A stretch of 64,000 bases of DNA from NCBI RefSeq assembly GCF_900103195.1, contig NZ_FMWU01000003.1, forward strand, positions 124,001-188,000. Direction: 5' to 3'. Under the pieces are notes generated by a model. The model was not told where the DNA came from and searched no databases. It worked only from the letters and a program-made list of their open reading frames with translations. Position numbers and translations under genes: made by a program. Positions within the stretch are counted from its first letter, which is position 1. Every line of letters begins with the position of its first letter. Origin of the DNA: Methylobacterium sp. UNC378MF (lineage in GTDB: Bacteria > Pseudomonadota > Alphaproteobacteria > Rhizobiales > Beijerinckiaceae). Below, piece by piece: positions 54,176-61,640 of the stretch.

Positions 54176-54652
54176 TCACACGTTCTCCGGAGCGAGGGCG
54201 GCGGGGATCGGCTCCGCGCCGTAGGGCAGGAGCGACGTCTGGACGGTGGTGCCGTTCGGCCGGATGCCGACGACGTCTTGGCGGGTCGGAAGCTCGACGC
54301 CGACGGCCTCGGCGAGGTCGAGCGTCACGCGCTCGGTGGACGGGATCTGCTCGCCCTGCAGCTTGGTGCGCTTGAGCCAGAGGCCGAGGATGTAGCCGTA
54401 GAGCCGGACGAGCTGCTCGGCGTCGAAGGGCGAGCGGCCGACCGCTTCGGCGTCGACGTTGATATCGACCCCTTCCATCCGGATCTCGTCGACGTGGTCG
54501 GCGAGCTCGCGCAGCTGCTGGACGATCTCGGAGACGCCGACGGCGAGCACCGCGCCCATGACCAAGATCACCGCCGCGAGGCCGGCGGCCGCGTAGAGGA
54601 TAGCGTCGGAGAGCTCGCTGATCGCGGCGGTGAAGGCGGGGTCGGTCGCCAT
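54176..54652 (-). CDS. Single-TM hypothetical protein
   Basis: A 158-residue protein with one membrane helix (~17-39, ILYAAAGLAAVILVMGAVLA), then a cytoplasmic-looking charged domain (QLRELADHVDEIRMEGVDIN). It starts one base after the preceding stop. Unknown function. Confidence 0.55.
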   Translation of the reverse strand: MATDPAFTAAISELSDAILYAAAGLAAVILVMGAVLAVGVSEIVQQLRELADHVDEIRMEGVDINVDAEAVGRSPFDAEQLVRLYGYILGLWLKRTKLQGEQIPSTERVTLDLAEAVGVELPTRQDVVGIRPNGTTVQTSLLPYGAEPIPAALAPENV

Positions 54653-54889
54653 CTACGCCTGCTCCCGCTCGGCAGAGACGTCGCTGACCAGCGCGAGGCG
54701 GGTGGTGCGGCCACGAAGCTTTCGGGCCTCGGCGAGGTCGGCCGCCTGGATGAGATCGGCAGCGATCTGGCGGGCGACCTGAGGCTCGAGCTCGACGATT
54801 TGACTGCCGCCGAGCTGGCGATCCTGGACTGCGACCAGGACCGCTCGCATGGGCTGGACCGGGAGAGCGACGGCAAGCGTGGCGCTCAT
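54653..54889 (-). CDS. Small hypothetical protein
   Basis: A 78-residue protein: QIVELEPQVARQIAADLIQA, then KLRGRTTRLALVSDVSAERE. It overlaps the Cro-like gene by 4 bases (ATGA), so it is the second gene of the leftward early operon. Possibly a small regulator; no motif. Confidence 0.5.
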   Translation of the reverse strand: MSATLAVALPVQPMRAVLVAVQDRQLGGSQIVELEPQVARQIAADLIQAADLAEARKLRGRTTRLALVSDVSAEREQA

Positions 54890-55131
54890 GCCGCGGCTCC
54901 CTCGGCGGGGGCAGCGACGCGCTTGGCTTTACGCGCGTCGGATTGGGCCGCCCAATCGGTGAGGCCGACACGCCCCCCGGTCGCGCGCTCGATCCGCACG
55001 ATCGTCGAAGCGTCCGGTTCGCGCTCCCCGTACTTCCACTTTTTCACGGCATACGGACCGCACTCGCCGAGGCGTTCGGCGAACGCCTCGTCGTCGAGTC
55101 CTTCCTCTCGCATGTAGTCGAGCAACCGCAT
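54886..55131 (-). CDS. Cro-like phage repressor
   Basis: An 81-residue basic protein. The first ~60 residues read as a compact HTH of the Cro type: DYMREEGLDDEAFAERLGEC, then AVKKWKYGEREPDASTIVRI. It is the first gene of the leftward operon, divergent from the CI-type repressor, with the three operator palindromes between them. It should repress the repressor promoter and commit to lytic growth. Identity is inferred from size, HTH and place. Confidence 0.75.
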   Translation of the reverse strand: MRLLDYMREEGLDDEAFAERLGECGPYAVKKWKYGEREPDASTIVRIERATGGRVGLTDWAAQSDARKAKRVAAPAEGAAA

Positions 55132-55143
55132 GGCCCAGACGAT

Positions 55144-55235
55144 TCCCCAAATCGGGGATCTCCGTCAAGTGGAGTCTGTCCCAACTTGGGGAGCGACGCA
55201 CGAACGGCGTTCAGCGATTGTCCCCGCTATGGGGA
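55144..55235. promoter_or_regulatory. Three operator palindromes between cro and the repressor gene
   Basis: TCCCCAAATCGGGGA (55144-55158), TCCCAACTTGGGGA (55179-55192) and TCCCCGCTATGGGGA (55221-55235). The shared arms TCCC(C)/GGGGA around a 5-base variable core are typical of a dimeric repressor. Sites are ~34 and ~42 bases apart (centre to centre). The third site contains the repressor's own start codon. Confidence 0.85.
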
Positions 55236-56008
55236 AAACGGTTCGCCCGCGGAACAACCTGAAGCGTCTGCGCGAGGCGTCTGGCATGACGCAGGAGCAG
55301 GCCGCGGCCGCTTTTGGCATGTCCAAGGGCGGCTACATCAAGATCGAGGACGGCGATCGAGGGCTCAAAGCCGAGCGGATCGCCAAGGCCGCCGAAATTT
55401 TCAAAGTGCAGCCTTCTGAGATCAGCGACGTTCTCGCTGACATCACCTCTACGGCCACGCCCAAATTCGAGGATGTGCTGCTGGAGCGCGCGCGAGCCGC
55501 AACCGCAGAGAGGGACGAGGACCTTCTTTCGGTGGTTGGCGAGGTTGCAGCCGGGCGCTGGATCGAGATCGACGATTTTGTGGACGAGCCTGCGTTCGAT
55601 CCCGTTCCCGTTCGCTCAGATCCGCGCTGGCCCTCGGAGCATCAATACGGCCTCGTCGTGCGGGGTGAGTCGATCAATCGCTTCGCCGCCGACGGCGATG
55701 TGCTCGTCTGCATCTCCGCGATCCCAACCCGCTATCGGCCGAAGGATGGCGACCTCGTCATCGTCGAGCTGCGCCGGAACGCCGGCCTGTTGCGACAGCG
55801 CACCGCCAAGCGCTTCTTGAGAACGGACACGCATGTCGAGCTCTGGCCCGACTCGGATCACGAGCGCTGGCAGAAGCCGATCATCATCCCGAAAGGCCTC
55901 ACACCTCTGGAGTTCTTCCTAGAGGAAGAGGGGGGCGGGATCGAAGCGGAGATCGTCGCCTTCGTCGCCAGCGCGGTGCGGCAGGTGCAGCGCTGGAGGC
56001 GGCCGTGA
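55229..56008 (+). CDS. CI/LexA-type repressor with S24 autopeptidase domain
   Basis: A 259-residue protein. HTH at ~13-65 (NLKRLREASGMTQEQAAAAF, GMSKGGYIKIEDGDRGLKAE). The C-terminal domain has the LexA-type catalytic pair: Ser148 in RGESINRFAADGD and Lys194 in RTAKRF. RecA-stimulated self-cleavage would induce the prophage. The ATG at 55229 sits in the third operator; an upstream in-frame ATG at 55130 is possible but would run through all operators. Its stop overlaps the next start (GTGA). Confidence 0.9.
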   Translation: MGKTVRPRNNLKRLREASGMTQEQAAAAFGMSKGGYIKIEDGDRGLKAERIAKAAEIFKVQPSEISDVLADITSTATPKFEDVLLERARAATAERDEDLLSVVGEVAAGRWIEIDDFVDEPAFDPVPVRSDPRWPSEHQYGLVVRGESINRFAADGDVLVCISAIPTRYRPKDGDLVIVELRRNAGLLRQRTAKRFLRTDTHVELWPDSDHERWQKPIIIPKGLTPLEFFLEEEGGGIEAEIVAFVASAVRQVQRWRRP

Positions 56009-56535
56009 CGCGCTATGCCCTGACCGTGATCGTGACGCTCATCGTGTCCGGCTGGGCGGTGTTTGCGTCCGCCAAGGATGGGCATGGCCTCAACTTGGAC
56101 AGCCCCGGCCTGATCGATGCTGTCGCAACCGTGCTCTATCCATATCAGGACCAAGAAACGTTCACGCGGGTCGACGACAATACCGTACTCGTCGAGATGC
56201 CCGGCAATTTTGTACTTCAGCTGCAACGAATGGCGGGACCCGACTGCTCTTTCCAGTCGAGAAAGCTCAACGATGGCAACCCGGTTATCCAGCAGTACAA
56301 CTTCTCGCAGTTGACTGGTGATTATCGGACCTCGACGCCTCGATACAATTTGACGCCAAGCATTCTCTTCGAGGGCGAAGCTGCCTGGTGCATGAAGGAC
56401 AACGCCGGCCTGCGGTGTTGGAACGCCATCGAAACACCCGTCGGGGGGATCAACGAGACGCGGAAGGTGCTTCGCGCGATGGCCTTCATCCAGCAGAACT
56501 TCTGCCAACCAGCCAAGCCGAAGCGCCCCTTCTGA
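56005..56535 (+). CDS. Exported protein coupled to the repressor (lysogenic conversion candidate)
   Basis: A 176-residue protein, GTG at 56005 overlapping the repressor stop. N-terminal signal peptide ~1-23 (ALTVIVTLIVSGWAVFASAK). The mature part contains IDAVATVLYPYQDQETFTRV, VEMPGNFVLQLQRMAGPDCS and three or four Cys, so probably a periplasmic, disulfide-bonded protein. Being co-transcribed with cI means it is made in the lysogen. Function unknown; superinfection exclusion or host fitness are possible roles. Confidence 0.7.
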   Translation: MTRYALTVIVTLIVSGWAVFASAKDGHGLNLDSPGLIDAVATVLYPYQDQETFTRVDDNTVLVEMPGNFVLQLQRMAGPDCSFQSRKLNDGNPVIQQYNFSQLTGDYRTSTPRYNLTPSILFEGEAAWCMKDNAGLRCWNAIETPVGGINETRKVLRAMAFIQQNFCQPAKPKRPF

Positions 56536-56550
56536 TCGCGGCATGCGGGG

Positions 56551-56817
56551 CTAGAACGGAAGCTGGTCTGCCAGTCCAGGCGGCACCTTTCCGAAGATCG
56601 CCAGCGTGATCGGGTCGGAGCCGTCGTCGTAGTCCGGGTCGACAACTGTCCGCGTGAAAGCAGCTGCGCCGACAGCACGCCCAGTTCTTACCTTCTCCTC
56701 GGCAATTTTACAGGCGTCTGAGACGCCGTTACATTCGATGTAGCGTCCCTGGGCAAGCTTGCCCTTCAGCAGGACGAACAACTGCACTCCGTACGCAACG
56801 ATTGGCTTCAGGGGCAT
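56551..56817 (-). CDS. Small hypothetical protein
   Basis: An 88-residue protein converging on the exported-protein gene. PLKPIVAYGVQLFVLLKGKL, then ECNGVSDACKIAEEKVRTGR and DDGSDPITLAIFGKVPPGLA. It lacks clear motifs. It transcribes away from the second operator region, so the repressor may also control it. Confidence 0.5.
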   Translation of the reverse strand: MPLKPIVAYGVQLFVLLKGKLAQGRYIECNGVSDACKIAEEKVRTGRAVGAAAFTRTVVDPDYDDGSDPITLAIFGKVPPGLADQLPF

Positions 56818-56936
56818 GGACGCTCCTCAACTCTGCGTTGGGCCCATCCGAGCGCCACCCTGGGAACAAATCAAGAACGAAGTTCGATGTTCTCCCCAGG
56901 CTGTGGATAGCTGTTGAAAAGCCACCACGCCAAAAT

Positions 56937-56975
56937 TCCCCATAACGGGGTTGACGATGTTCCCCGTTTTGGGGA
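56937..56975. promoter_or_regulatory. Second repressor-operator pair and candidate promoter of the rightward operon
   Basis: TCCCCATAACGGGGT (56937-56951) and TCCCCGTTTTGGGGA (56961-56975) match the cro-cI operators. TTGACG (56951-56956) lies between them as a possible -35 element; the second site covers the spacer. The rightward operon starts just downstream. A partial third copy, TCTCCCCAGGCTGTGGA, lies near 56891. Confidence 0.8.
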
Positions 56976-56997
56976 GGATGCGCCATCGCCCATCGCG

Positions 56998-57426
56998 ATG
57001 GAGTCGCCCGTGGCCGCCCGCCGCCGTACCAACTTCCCGACAGACGTCCGCAAGGCCGCCCTCGCGCGCGCCGAAGGGCAGTGCGAGGGCGTGCTTCCGA
57101 CCGGCTTTCGCTGCGAGGCGGTGCTCCAGGCCAGCCAGTACGTCTTCGACCACGTCGTCACGGACTTTCACGGCGGCCGGGCAGATCTCTCGAACTGCCA
57201 AGTGCTCTGCAAAGACTGCGATAGGGCGAAGACTGCGGCTGATCAGACCGCCATCGCCGACACCCGCCGCGCCTACGACGCGCACCATCGCCTGCGGGCG
57301 CCCCGCAAGCCGATGGCCGGTGGCCGCTACGACCGGGTGAGAAAGGGCTTCGACGGCCTCACCCGCGACCGGGACACCGGCGCTGTCCGCTCCCGCCTCA
57401 GCTCGATTGACGTGAGGGACCTATGA
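56998..57426 (+). CDS. HNH endonuclease-like protein
   Basis: A 142-residue protein (GTG at 57010, preceded by GGAG, is an alternative start). HNH-type core: GQCEGVLPTGFRCEAVLQAS, YVFDHVVTDFHGGRADLSNC and QVLCKDCDRAKTAADQ. The first His (DHV), Asn (SNC) and CxxC fit the zinc-bound HNH fold, but the last catalytic His of the HNH helix is not obvious (DCDRAK rather than DCHRAK). First gene of the rightward operon. DNA nicking or packaging-related roles are known for phage HNH proteins. Confidence 0.75.
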   Translation: MESPVAARRRTNFPTDVRKAALARAEGQCEGVLPTGFRCEAVLQASQYVFDHVVTDFHGGRADLSNCQVLCKDCDRAKTAADQTAIADTRRAYDAHHRLRAPRKPMAGGRYDRVRKGFDGLTRDRDTGAVRSRLSSIDVRDL

Positions 57427-57767
57427 GCGTGCCCGCTCACTCGCCCGCTCCCTGGCATCAGGACAGCGCGCGTCCCGAGATGGTGTTCGACAAGCGGGGT
57501 CGCCTCGTCGTCGACTGCGATCACCACGGCATGGGGCCACGCGCGCAAGCCGCGGCCAACGGGGCGCTCGTGGCCGCGGCGCCCGAGATGCTCGTCCAGC
57601 TCAAGGGGATGCTCGGCCTCGCCGAGTTCCTGATCAACGCGGTCAACGTCGACACGGACCGGACGAAGGTGGTGGTTCGCATGAACGGCGAGGCGGTCGC
57701 CGAAGTACCGATCGCCGTCATCCTCGAGCACACCAAGGCTGCCGTCGTGAAGGCGGAGGGCCGCTGA
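57423..57767 (+). CDS. Hypothetical protein
   Basis: A 114-residue protein: HSPAPWHQDSARPEMVFDKR, ARAQAAANGALVAAAPEMLV-type helix, then VNVDTDRTKVVVRMNGEAVA. It overlaps the HNH stop by 4 bases. The pattern resembles small early phage proteins (SPAPW at the start, AAAPEML in the middle). Function unknown. Confidence 0.6.
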   Translation: MSVPAHSPAPWHQDSARPEMVFDKRGRLVVDCDHHGMGPRAQAAANGALVAAAPEMLVQLKGMLGLAEFLINAVNVDTDRTKVVVRMNGEAVAEVPIAVILEHTKAAVVKAEGR

Positions 57768-57768
57768 C

Positions 57769-58182
57769 ATGGCCGATCCCATCCTCACCGGTGCGGCCGT
57801 CCGCGACATCCTGCTCGCCAGCCTCGCCGGAGATGAGCCGACCGGGCCCACCGTCGACGTCGAAGGCATCATCGCGACGTATCGCTTCAGCGTCGAGGCA
57901 ATCACCACGGCCACCCCGCAGATCGAGCAGCTGATCGGCGAGCTGGAAGACGCCTTCGTGCAAGGGCGCGGCGGGGGCTGGACCTTCCTCAACCTCTGCA
58001 ACGACCGCCACGGCCAGCAATGGGCCGATCTGCACACGACGATGGAGGCCCTGTGTGTCCTCGCCATCGCGGCGCGGCGCGGCCAGTGGTGCCTTCCCCG
58101 GGAGTACTGGCACGTGATGCCCGGCGGCATGCCGTACGTCGTGTTCTGGCTCGGTGAGCCCGCCACCGCAGAGGGCCGCTGA
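57769..58182 (+). CDS. Hypothetical protein
   Basis: A 137-residue protein starting one base after the previous stop. MADPILTGAAVRDILLASLA, QIEQLIGELEDAFVQGRGGG, then REYWHVMPGGMPYVVFWLGE. No recognised motif; the hydrophilic, well-balanced sequence argues for a real soluble protein. Confidence 0.55.
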   Translation: MADPILTGAAVRDILLASLAGDEPTGPTVDVEGIIATYRFSVEAITTATPQIEQLIGELEDAFVQGRGGGWTFLNLCNDRHGQQWADLHTTMEALCVLAIAARRGQWCLPREYWHVMPGGMPYVVFWLGEPATAEGR

Positions 58183-58183
58183 C

Positions 58184-58459
58184 ATGGCCGCCCGCGCCCG
58201 CCGCCAGCCCGCGCCCGAGCCGGCGCCGATCACCCCGCCGACGCCGGCCTTCGGCGCCTACCGGCTGGAGGAGATCAAGCCGGGCCGGCAGTGCCGCTTC
58301 CCGTGCTCGTCCGTCGGCACGGACCACCGTTTCTGCGGCCGGCCGACCAGCCAGGGCGGCCCGAACAAGCACGGCTCCTGGTGCGACGAGCACCTCGCCG
58401 TCGTCTTCGAGGCCTGGCGCCCGGGCGGCCAGGTCCTTCGCCGCGCGGGGAGGGCCTGA
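58184..58459 (+). CDS. GcrA-like zinc-binding protein
   Basis: A 91-residue protein. Residues ~43-78 read GRQCRFPCSSVGTDHRFCG, then PNKHGSWCDEHLAVVFEAW. The C-x-x-P...FCG...WC-x-x-H layout resembles the C-terminal part of GcrA, the alphaproteobacterial cell-cycle regulator that interacts with RNA polymerase at methylated promoters. The N-terminal HTH of GcrA is missing. It may mimic or titrate the host factor; inference only. Confidence 0.6.
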   Translation: MAARARRQPAPEPAPITPPTPAFGAYRLEEIKPGRQCRFPCSSVGTDHRFCGRPTSQGGPNKHGSWCDEHLAVVFEAWRPGGQVLRRAGRA

Positions 58460-58460
58460 C

Positions 58461-58949
58461 ATGGCTCGCCTGCGCCCGACCCTCACGCCCGGCCCGAGCC
58501 CGACGCTCCGTCAGGCCCGCGTGGCTGCCTTCAACGCCGCCTATCCGGTCGGCGCGCCGATCCTGGTGTGGGTCGGGCAGTTCCGGGACGGCCAGCCCGT
58601 CGCCACCGAGGTCGAGGCGCCTGCGCGCTGTGCCGGCAAGACGGGCCCGATGGTCCTGGTGCGCGAGTACGGCTGGATCGCCCTGACGCACGTCTTCCAC
58701 CGCGCCGATCCGGCCGAGCAGCGCGAGCTATTCCTCGACGCCCGCCGGATCGAGATCGAGAGCGCCGAGCTGCGGGTCGCGCCGGCGATCGCCGAAGGCC
58801 TCCGGTTGGCCGCGGCCGCGCGCGGGATCCGCGCCGGCGAGCTCGCCCGCCGCATCGTCGAGACCGTGGTGCGCGAGAGGCTCGTCGAAGCCGTCCTGCA
58901 GGACGGCGCAGAGACCGCGGCGCGCCGCCGCTACGGGGAGGCTGCCTGA
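58461..58949 (+). CDS. Hypothetical protein
   Basis: A 162-residue protein with an N-terminal beta part (YPVGAPILVWVGQFRDGQPV, then TGPMVLVREYGWIALTHVFH) and a helical C-terminus with EGLRLAAAARGIRAGELARR, a possible RHH or HTH-like segment. One base after the previous stop. Unknown function. Confidence 0.55.
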   Translation: MARLRPTLTPGPSPTLRQARVAAFNAAYPVGAPILVWVGQFRDGQPVATEVEAPARCAGKTGPMVLVREYGWIALTHVFHRADPAEQRELFLDARRIEIESAELRVAPAIAEGLRLAAAARGIRAGELARRIVETVVRERLVEAVLQDGAETAARRRYGEAA

Positions 58950-58950
58950 C

Positions 58951-59232
58951 ATGCCCCACGCCAAGGATCATCCGCTCGCCGGCCGCCGCGTGGTGCTCGA
59001 CGAGAGCACCGGAGAGACGGTCTACGTCGTCGACTGGCTCGACCGCCTGCCGGGGAACGGCACGCTGCTGCGCCCAACCCATCCGGTCGCCCGGGCCTTC
59101 CGGAGCCGCCTAGCGGCGCTCGACCTCCACGAGTCCGGCGCCGTCCTCGCCCGCACCAATGACGGCCTGACGCTCGTCCACCACGCCGAGCTGCCCGCCT
59201 ACGACCCCGTGCCCGTGGGAGTGATCTCGTGA
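58951..59232 (+). CDS. Small hypothetical protein
   Basis: A 93-residue protein: HPLAGRRVVLDESTGETVYV, VARAFRSRLAALDLHESGAV. One base after the previous stop and overlapping the next start by 4. A compact beta-rich protein, not recognised. Confidence 0.5.
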   Translation: MPHAKDHPLAGRRVVLDESTGETVYVVDWLDRLPGNGTLLRPTHPVARAFRSRLAALDLHESGAVLARTNDGLTLVHHAELPAYDPVPVGVIS

Positions 59233-59600
59233 GCCGCCACCTGCTCCTCGACCGGCCGGACCGGCACGTCGTGCTCGGGTTCGACCAGCAGCTCCAGTCC
59301 TTCTTCGGGCAAGTGTTCCGCGGGCCGGCCTCGGGCCCGGTCGGCAACGCCTGCGGTGGCTGGCCCACGCGCTCCGGCCTCGGCGGCCGCCGCCCTGTCG
59401 CCAGCTCGGCGCAGAAGGCGAACGATCTGTCCGAGCTCAGCGAGTGGGCCAAGGCGCAGATCCCGGATGAGTTCGCGACTGAGCCCCAGGCGGCCTACTA
59501 CCTCGGCCTCCTGATCGGTCTCCTCTCGCTGGAGTGCAACAGCGGTGAGGACGCGCCCAAGGTGCCGCTGCCGGCCTGCCTGCGGGGGCCGCGCGCATGA
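59229..59600 (+). CDS. Hypothetical protein
   Basis: A 123-residue protein: LLLDRPDRHVVLGFDQQLQS at the start and YYLGLLIGLLSLECNSGEDA near the end. It overlaps both neighbours. No function inferred. Confidence 0.5.
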   Translation: MSRHLLLDRPDRHVVLGFDQQLQSFFGQVFRGPASGPVGNACGGWPTRSGLGGRRPVASSAQKANDLSELSEWAKAQIPDEFATEPQAAYYLGLLIGLLSLECNSGEDAPKVPLPACLRGPRA

Positions 59601-60052
59601 CCCGCCGGATCGACCTCATCCCCGACCGCCGCGAGCGCGCTGCACTGGAAGCGCTGTGGCGCGCCCAGGGCTGGCCGCAGGCACAGATCGACGGTCTCGG
59701 CGATCGCCTGCGGGACGACGAGGTCCTGGACGGCGCGCTCTTCGAGGTCCGGGCAGTCTTGGCGGCCCTCGACGCCTTGCCGGTGCCGCCCCGCAAGGCC
59801 GGTCCGCTCAACCCCGCCGACGTGTCTGCCCTCGCGCTCGATGTCGGGGCGCACGTGATGATCGTCCTCGCGTCCGGCCCCGATGCGCTCGACCGCGCCG
59901 TCATCTGGGGACGCGGCGTCCCGCCGGCGGTCCTCGATCCCAAAGAGGCTCTCGCGCTTCGCAAGCTCGTCGCCCGGGCGCTGATCGCGATGGACGCCGC
60001 CGCTCACCCGCTTCCCGCCGCCCCCGCCTCGAACCCGGAGAACCAGTCGTGA
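59597..60052 (+). CDS. Hypothetical protein
   Basis: A 151-residue protein: RRERAALEALWRAQGWPQAQ, DALFEVRAVLAALDALP-type helices, VGAHVMIVLASGPDALDRAV and a helical end. Overlaps the next start (GTGA). Unassigned. Confidence 0.5.
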   Translation: MTRRIDLIPDRRERAALEALWRAQGWPQAQIDGLGDRLRDDEVLDGALFEVRAVLAALDALPVPPRKAGPLNPADVSALALDVGAHVMIVLASGPDALDRAVIWGRGVPPAVLDPKEALALRKLVARALIAMDAAAHPLPAAPASNPENQS

Positions 60053-60339
60053 TCCAGCGTACCCTCATCCCGACCACGATCCCGATGGCGCGCCGGCTGG
60101 CCCGCCTCGACCCCGTCACCCGCATCAGCCCGGCGCTGGCCGCCGCGGCGCTCAAGGCCGAGTTCCTGGCCGAGGACGTCGAGGCGCACCTCTCCGAGGC
60201 GATGGCCCTCGTCCCGACCTACGTCGAGCTGGCGGCCTCCGAGCGGCCTTGGATCCAGGCGCTCGGCCACGCCCGCGACGTCGTGGCGATCGCCGTGCTC
60301 GCCGCCTTCGGCGCCTACACCTGGGCGATCCTGTCGTGA
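60049..60339 (+). CDS. Small membrane-associated hypothetical protein
   Basis: A 96-residue protein from GTG 60049 overlapping the previous TGA. RTLIPTTIPMARRLARLDPV, then a C-terminal hydrophobic helix (VVAIAVLAAFGAYTWAILS) that may anchor it in the membrane. Its stop overlaps the next GTG. Confidence 0.5.
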   Translation: MIQRTLIPTTIPMARRLARLDPVTRISPALAAAALKAEFLAEDVEAHLSEAMALVPTYVELAASERPWIQALGHARDVVAIAVLAAFGAYTWAILS

Positions 60340-60737
60340 GCGGCCCGCGCGAAGCCCGGCCGGGCGCCTTTCACGGCGAGCTCGTCGACGTGAGCTGGGA
60401 CTGGAAGCGTCGGCACTTCGTGGGCCACGTGTCCCTGCCGCTGCAGCTGCTCGACCCGTTCCTGAAGGAAGTGGGCACGCCCCCGCATCCCGATGATCGG
60501 GGCGCGCCGGGTCAGCGGATCCCGGTCGCCCTGCTCGCCTGTTACGGCCCGACCGAGGGCATCCAGGACGAGGAGGTCATCGCCGCGGCCGCGCTCGACG
60601 CGCTGATCCGGCTCGCCGAGCAGGGGCGCCTTCGCAGCAACGGGCAGCTCGCCCTCAGCGGCCGCATGCAGCGGTTCGACGACGCCCGGGCCCGGGCCGC
60701 CGGCGTGAGCATCCCCGACCGCGGGGAGCTGCCGTGA
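60336..60737 (+). CDS. Hypothetical protein
   Basis: A 133-residue protein from GTG 60336. AFHGELVDVSWDWKRRHFVG, LPLQLLDPFLKEVGTPPHPD, then an Ala-rich helix and LSGRMQRFDDARARAAGVSI. Coupled at both ends. No family known. Confidence 0.5.
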   Translation: MSGPREARPGAFHGELVDVSWDWKRRHFVGHVSLPLQLLDPFLKEVGTPPHPDDRGAPGQRIPVALLACYGPTEGIQDEEVIAAAALDALIRLAEQGRLRSNGQLALSGRMQRFDDARARAAGVSIPDRGELP

Positions 60738-60967
60738 TGGCCTACGACCTCATCAAGCAGACGCACCCGCACGCGCCGACCGCCATCGGCGCCCGCGTGG
60801 TCGAACGTCTCTCCGGCCGCCTCGGGACGGTGGCGCCGCCCCGCGCCGGGCTGAAGGGCATCGCCGTCCGCTTCGACGGCCGCTTCGGGGTCGCCGACTG
60901 CCCGCCGGAACGCCTGGACTACGCCGCCCCGCCTCCCGCTCCCTCGCCGCTGTGGTGCGCCCGATGA
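60734..60967 (+). CDS. Small hypothetical protein
   Basis: A 77-residue protein; GTG at 60734 is followed directly by ATG 60737, which is the likelier start. HAPTAIGARVVERLSGRLGT and a beta-type part (AVRFDGRFGVADCPPERLDY). Coupled at both ends. Confidence 0.5.
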   Translation: MMAYDLIKQTHPHAPTAIGARVVERLSGRLGTVAPPRAGLKGIAVRFDGRFGVADCPPERLDYAAPPPAPSPLWCAR

Positions 60968-61359
60968 CGACGCTCAGTCCCCGCCGAGATGCGCTGGTGG
61001 CCGCATTCGCCGCCGCCAACGAAGCCGCCAAGGCGCTTCCTCCGCCAAAGGATCGCCTGGAGGCGATCAATCGCGAGCTCGCGCACGCCGTCATGGAAAG
61101 CGCCCTGACCCCGATCGCGGAAGCGATGGATCTGGGCGTCGACGGCCGCACCACGAGCGTGATGTTGGCGAGCGCGATCGCCAACGTGATCGCGAGCTTC
61201 TGCCTTTCGTGCGCTGACGGGGACGAGGGTTCCGCGGAGCGCATCGCGATCGTGCTCTTGGACTCGCTCGTCGACCGGGTGCGGGACATCTTCGACAAGC
61301 CTGCCACGATCGATATCGTGCAGGAGTTCCGCGCCCCGACCCAGGGGCGCGCCCAATGA
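60964..61359 (+). CDS. Hypothetical helical protein
   Basis: A 131-residue, helix-rich protein: RRDALVAAFAAANEAAKALP, DRLEAINRELAHAVMESALT, then MLASAIANVIASFCLSCADG. No membrane segment is clear. Part of the coupled rightward operon; unassigned. Confidence 0.5.
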   Translation: MTTLSPRRDALVAAFAAANEAAKALPPPKDRLEAINRELAHAVMESALTPIAEAMDLGVDGRTTSVMLASAIANVIASFCLSCADGDEGSAERIAIVLLDSLVDRVRDIFDKPATIDIVQEFRAPTQGRAQ

Positions 61360-61640
61360 ACGCCGCCCCATCCCGCTCCGGCGCGCTGCTCGGCCAGATC
61401 GCGGCGACGCTCAACCTCCCGGTCGAGCACTTCACCGCGCCCCGCCGCGAGTCCCCCGTGGCCGAGCAGAGCCCCAGCGTGCATGTCGCCGCACTGCTCC
61501 TCGACCCCGCGGGCGCACGTCTCGCCGCCGCCTTCTACCGCATGCCGCGCGATCAGCGCGTGTCACTCGCCAACACCGCAGAGGTGATCGTCGACCTGTC
61601 GACGCCGCTCGCCACCGCCGCGACCGGGGAGCCGCGCTGA
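61356..61640 (+). CDS. Small hypothetical protein
   Basis: A 94-residue protein: GALLGQIAATLNLPVEHFTA, ARLAAAFYRMPRDQRVSLAN. The opening resembles a short Xre-type helix pair but no full HTH is visible. Its last base overlaps the first of the next start. Confidence 0.5.
   Translation: MNAAPSRSGALLGQIAATLNLPVEHFTAPRRESPVAEQSPSVHVAALLLDPAGARLAAAFYRMPRDQRVSLANTAEVIVDLSTPLATAATGEPR

Noticed and set aside
53213..55117. 634-codon plus-strand frame
   Set aside because: It covers four coupled minus-strand genes that have natural composition and correct overlaps.
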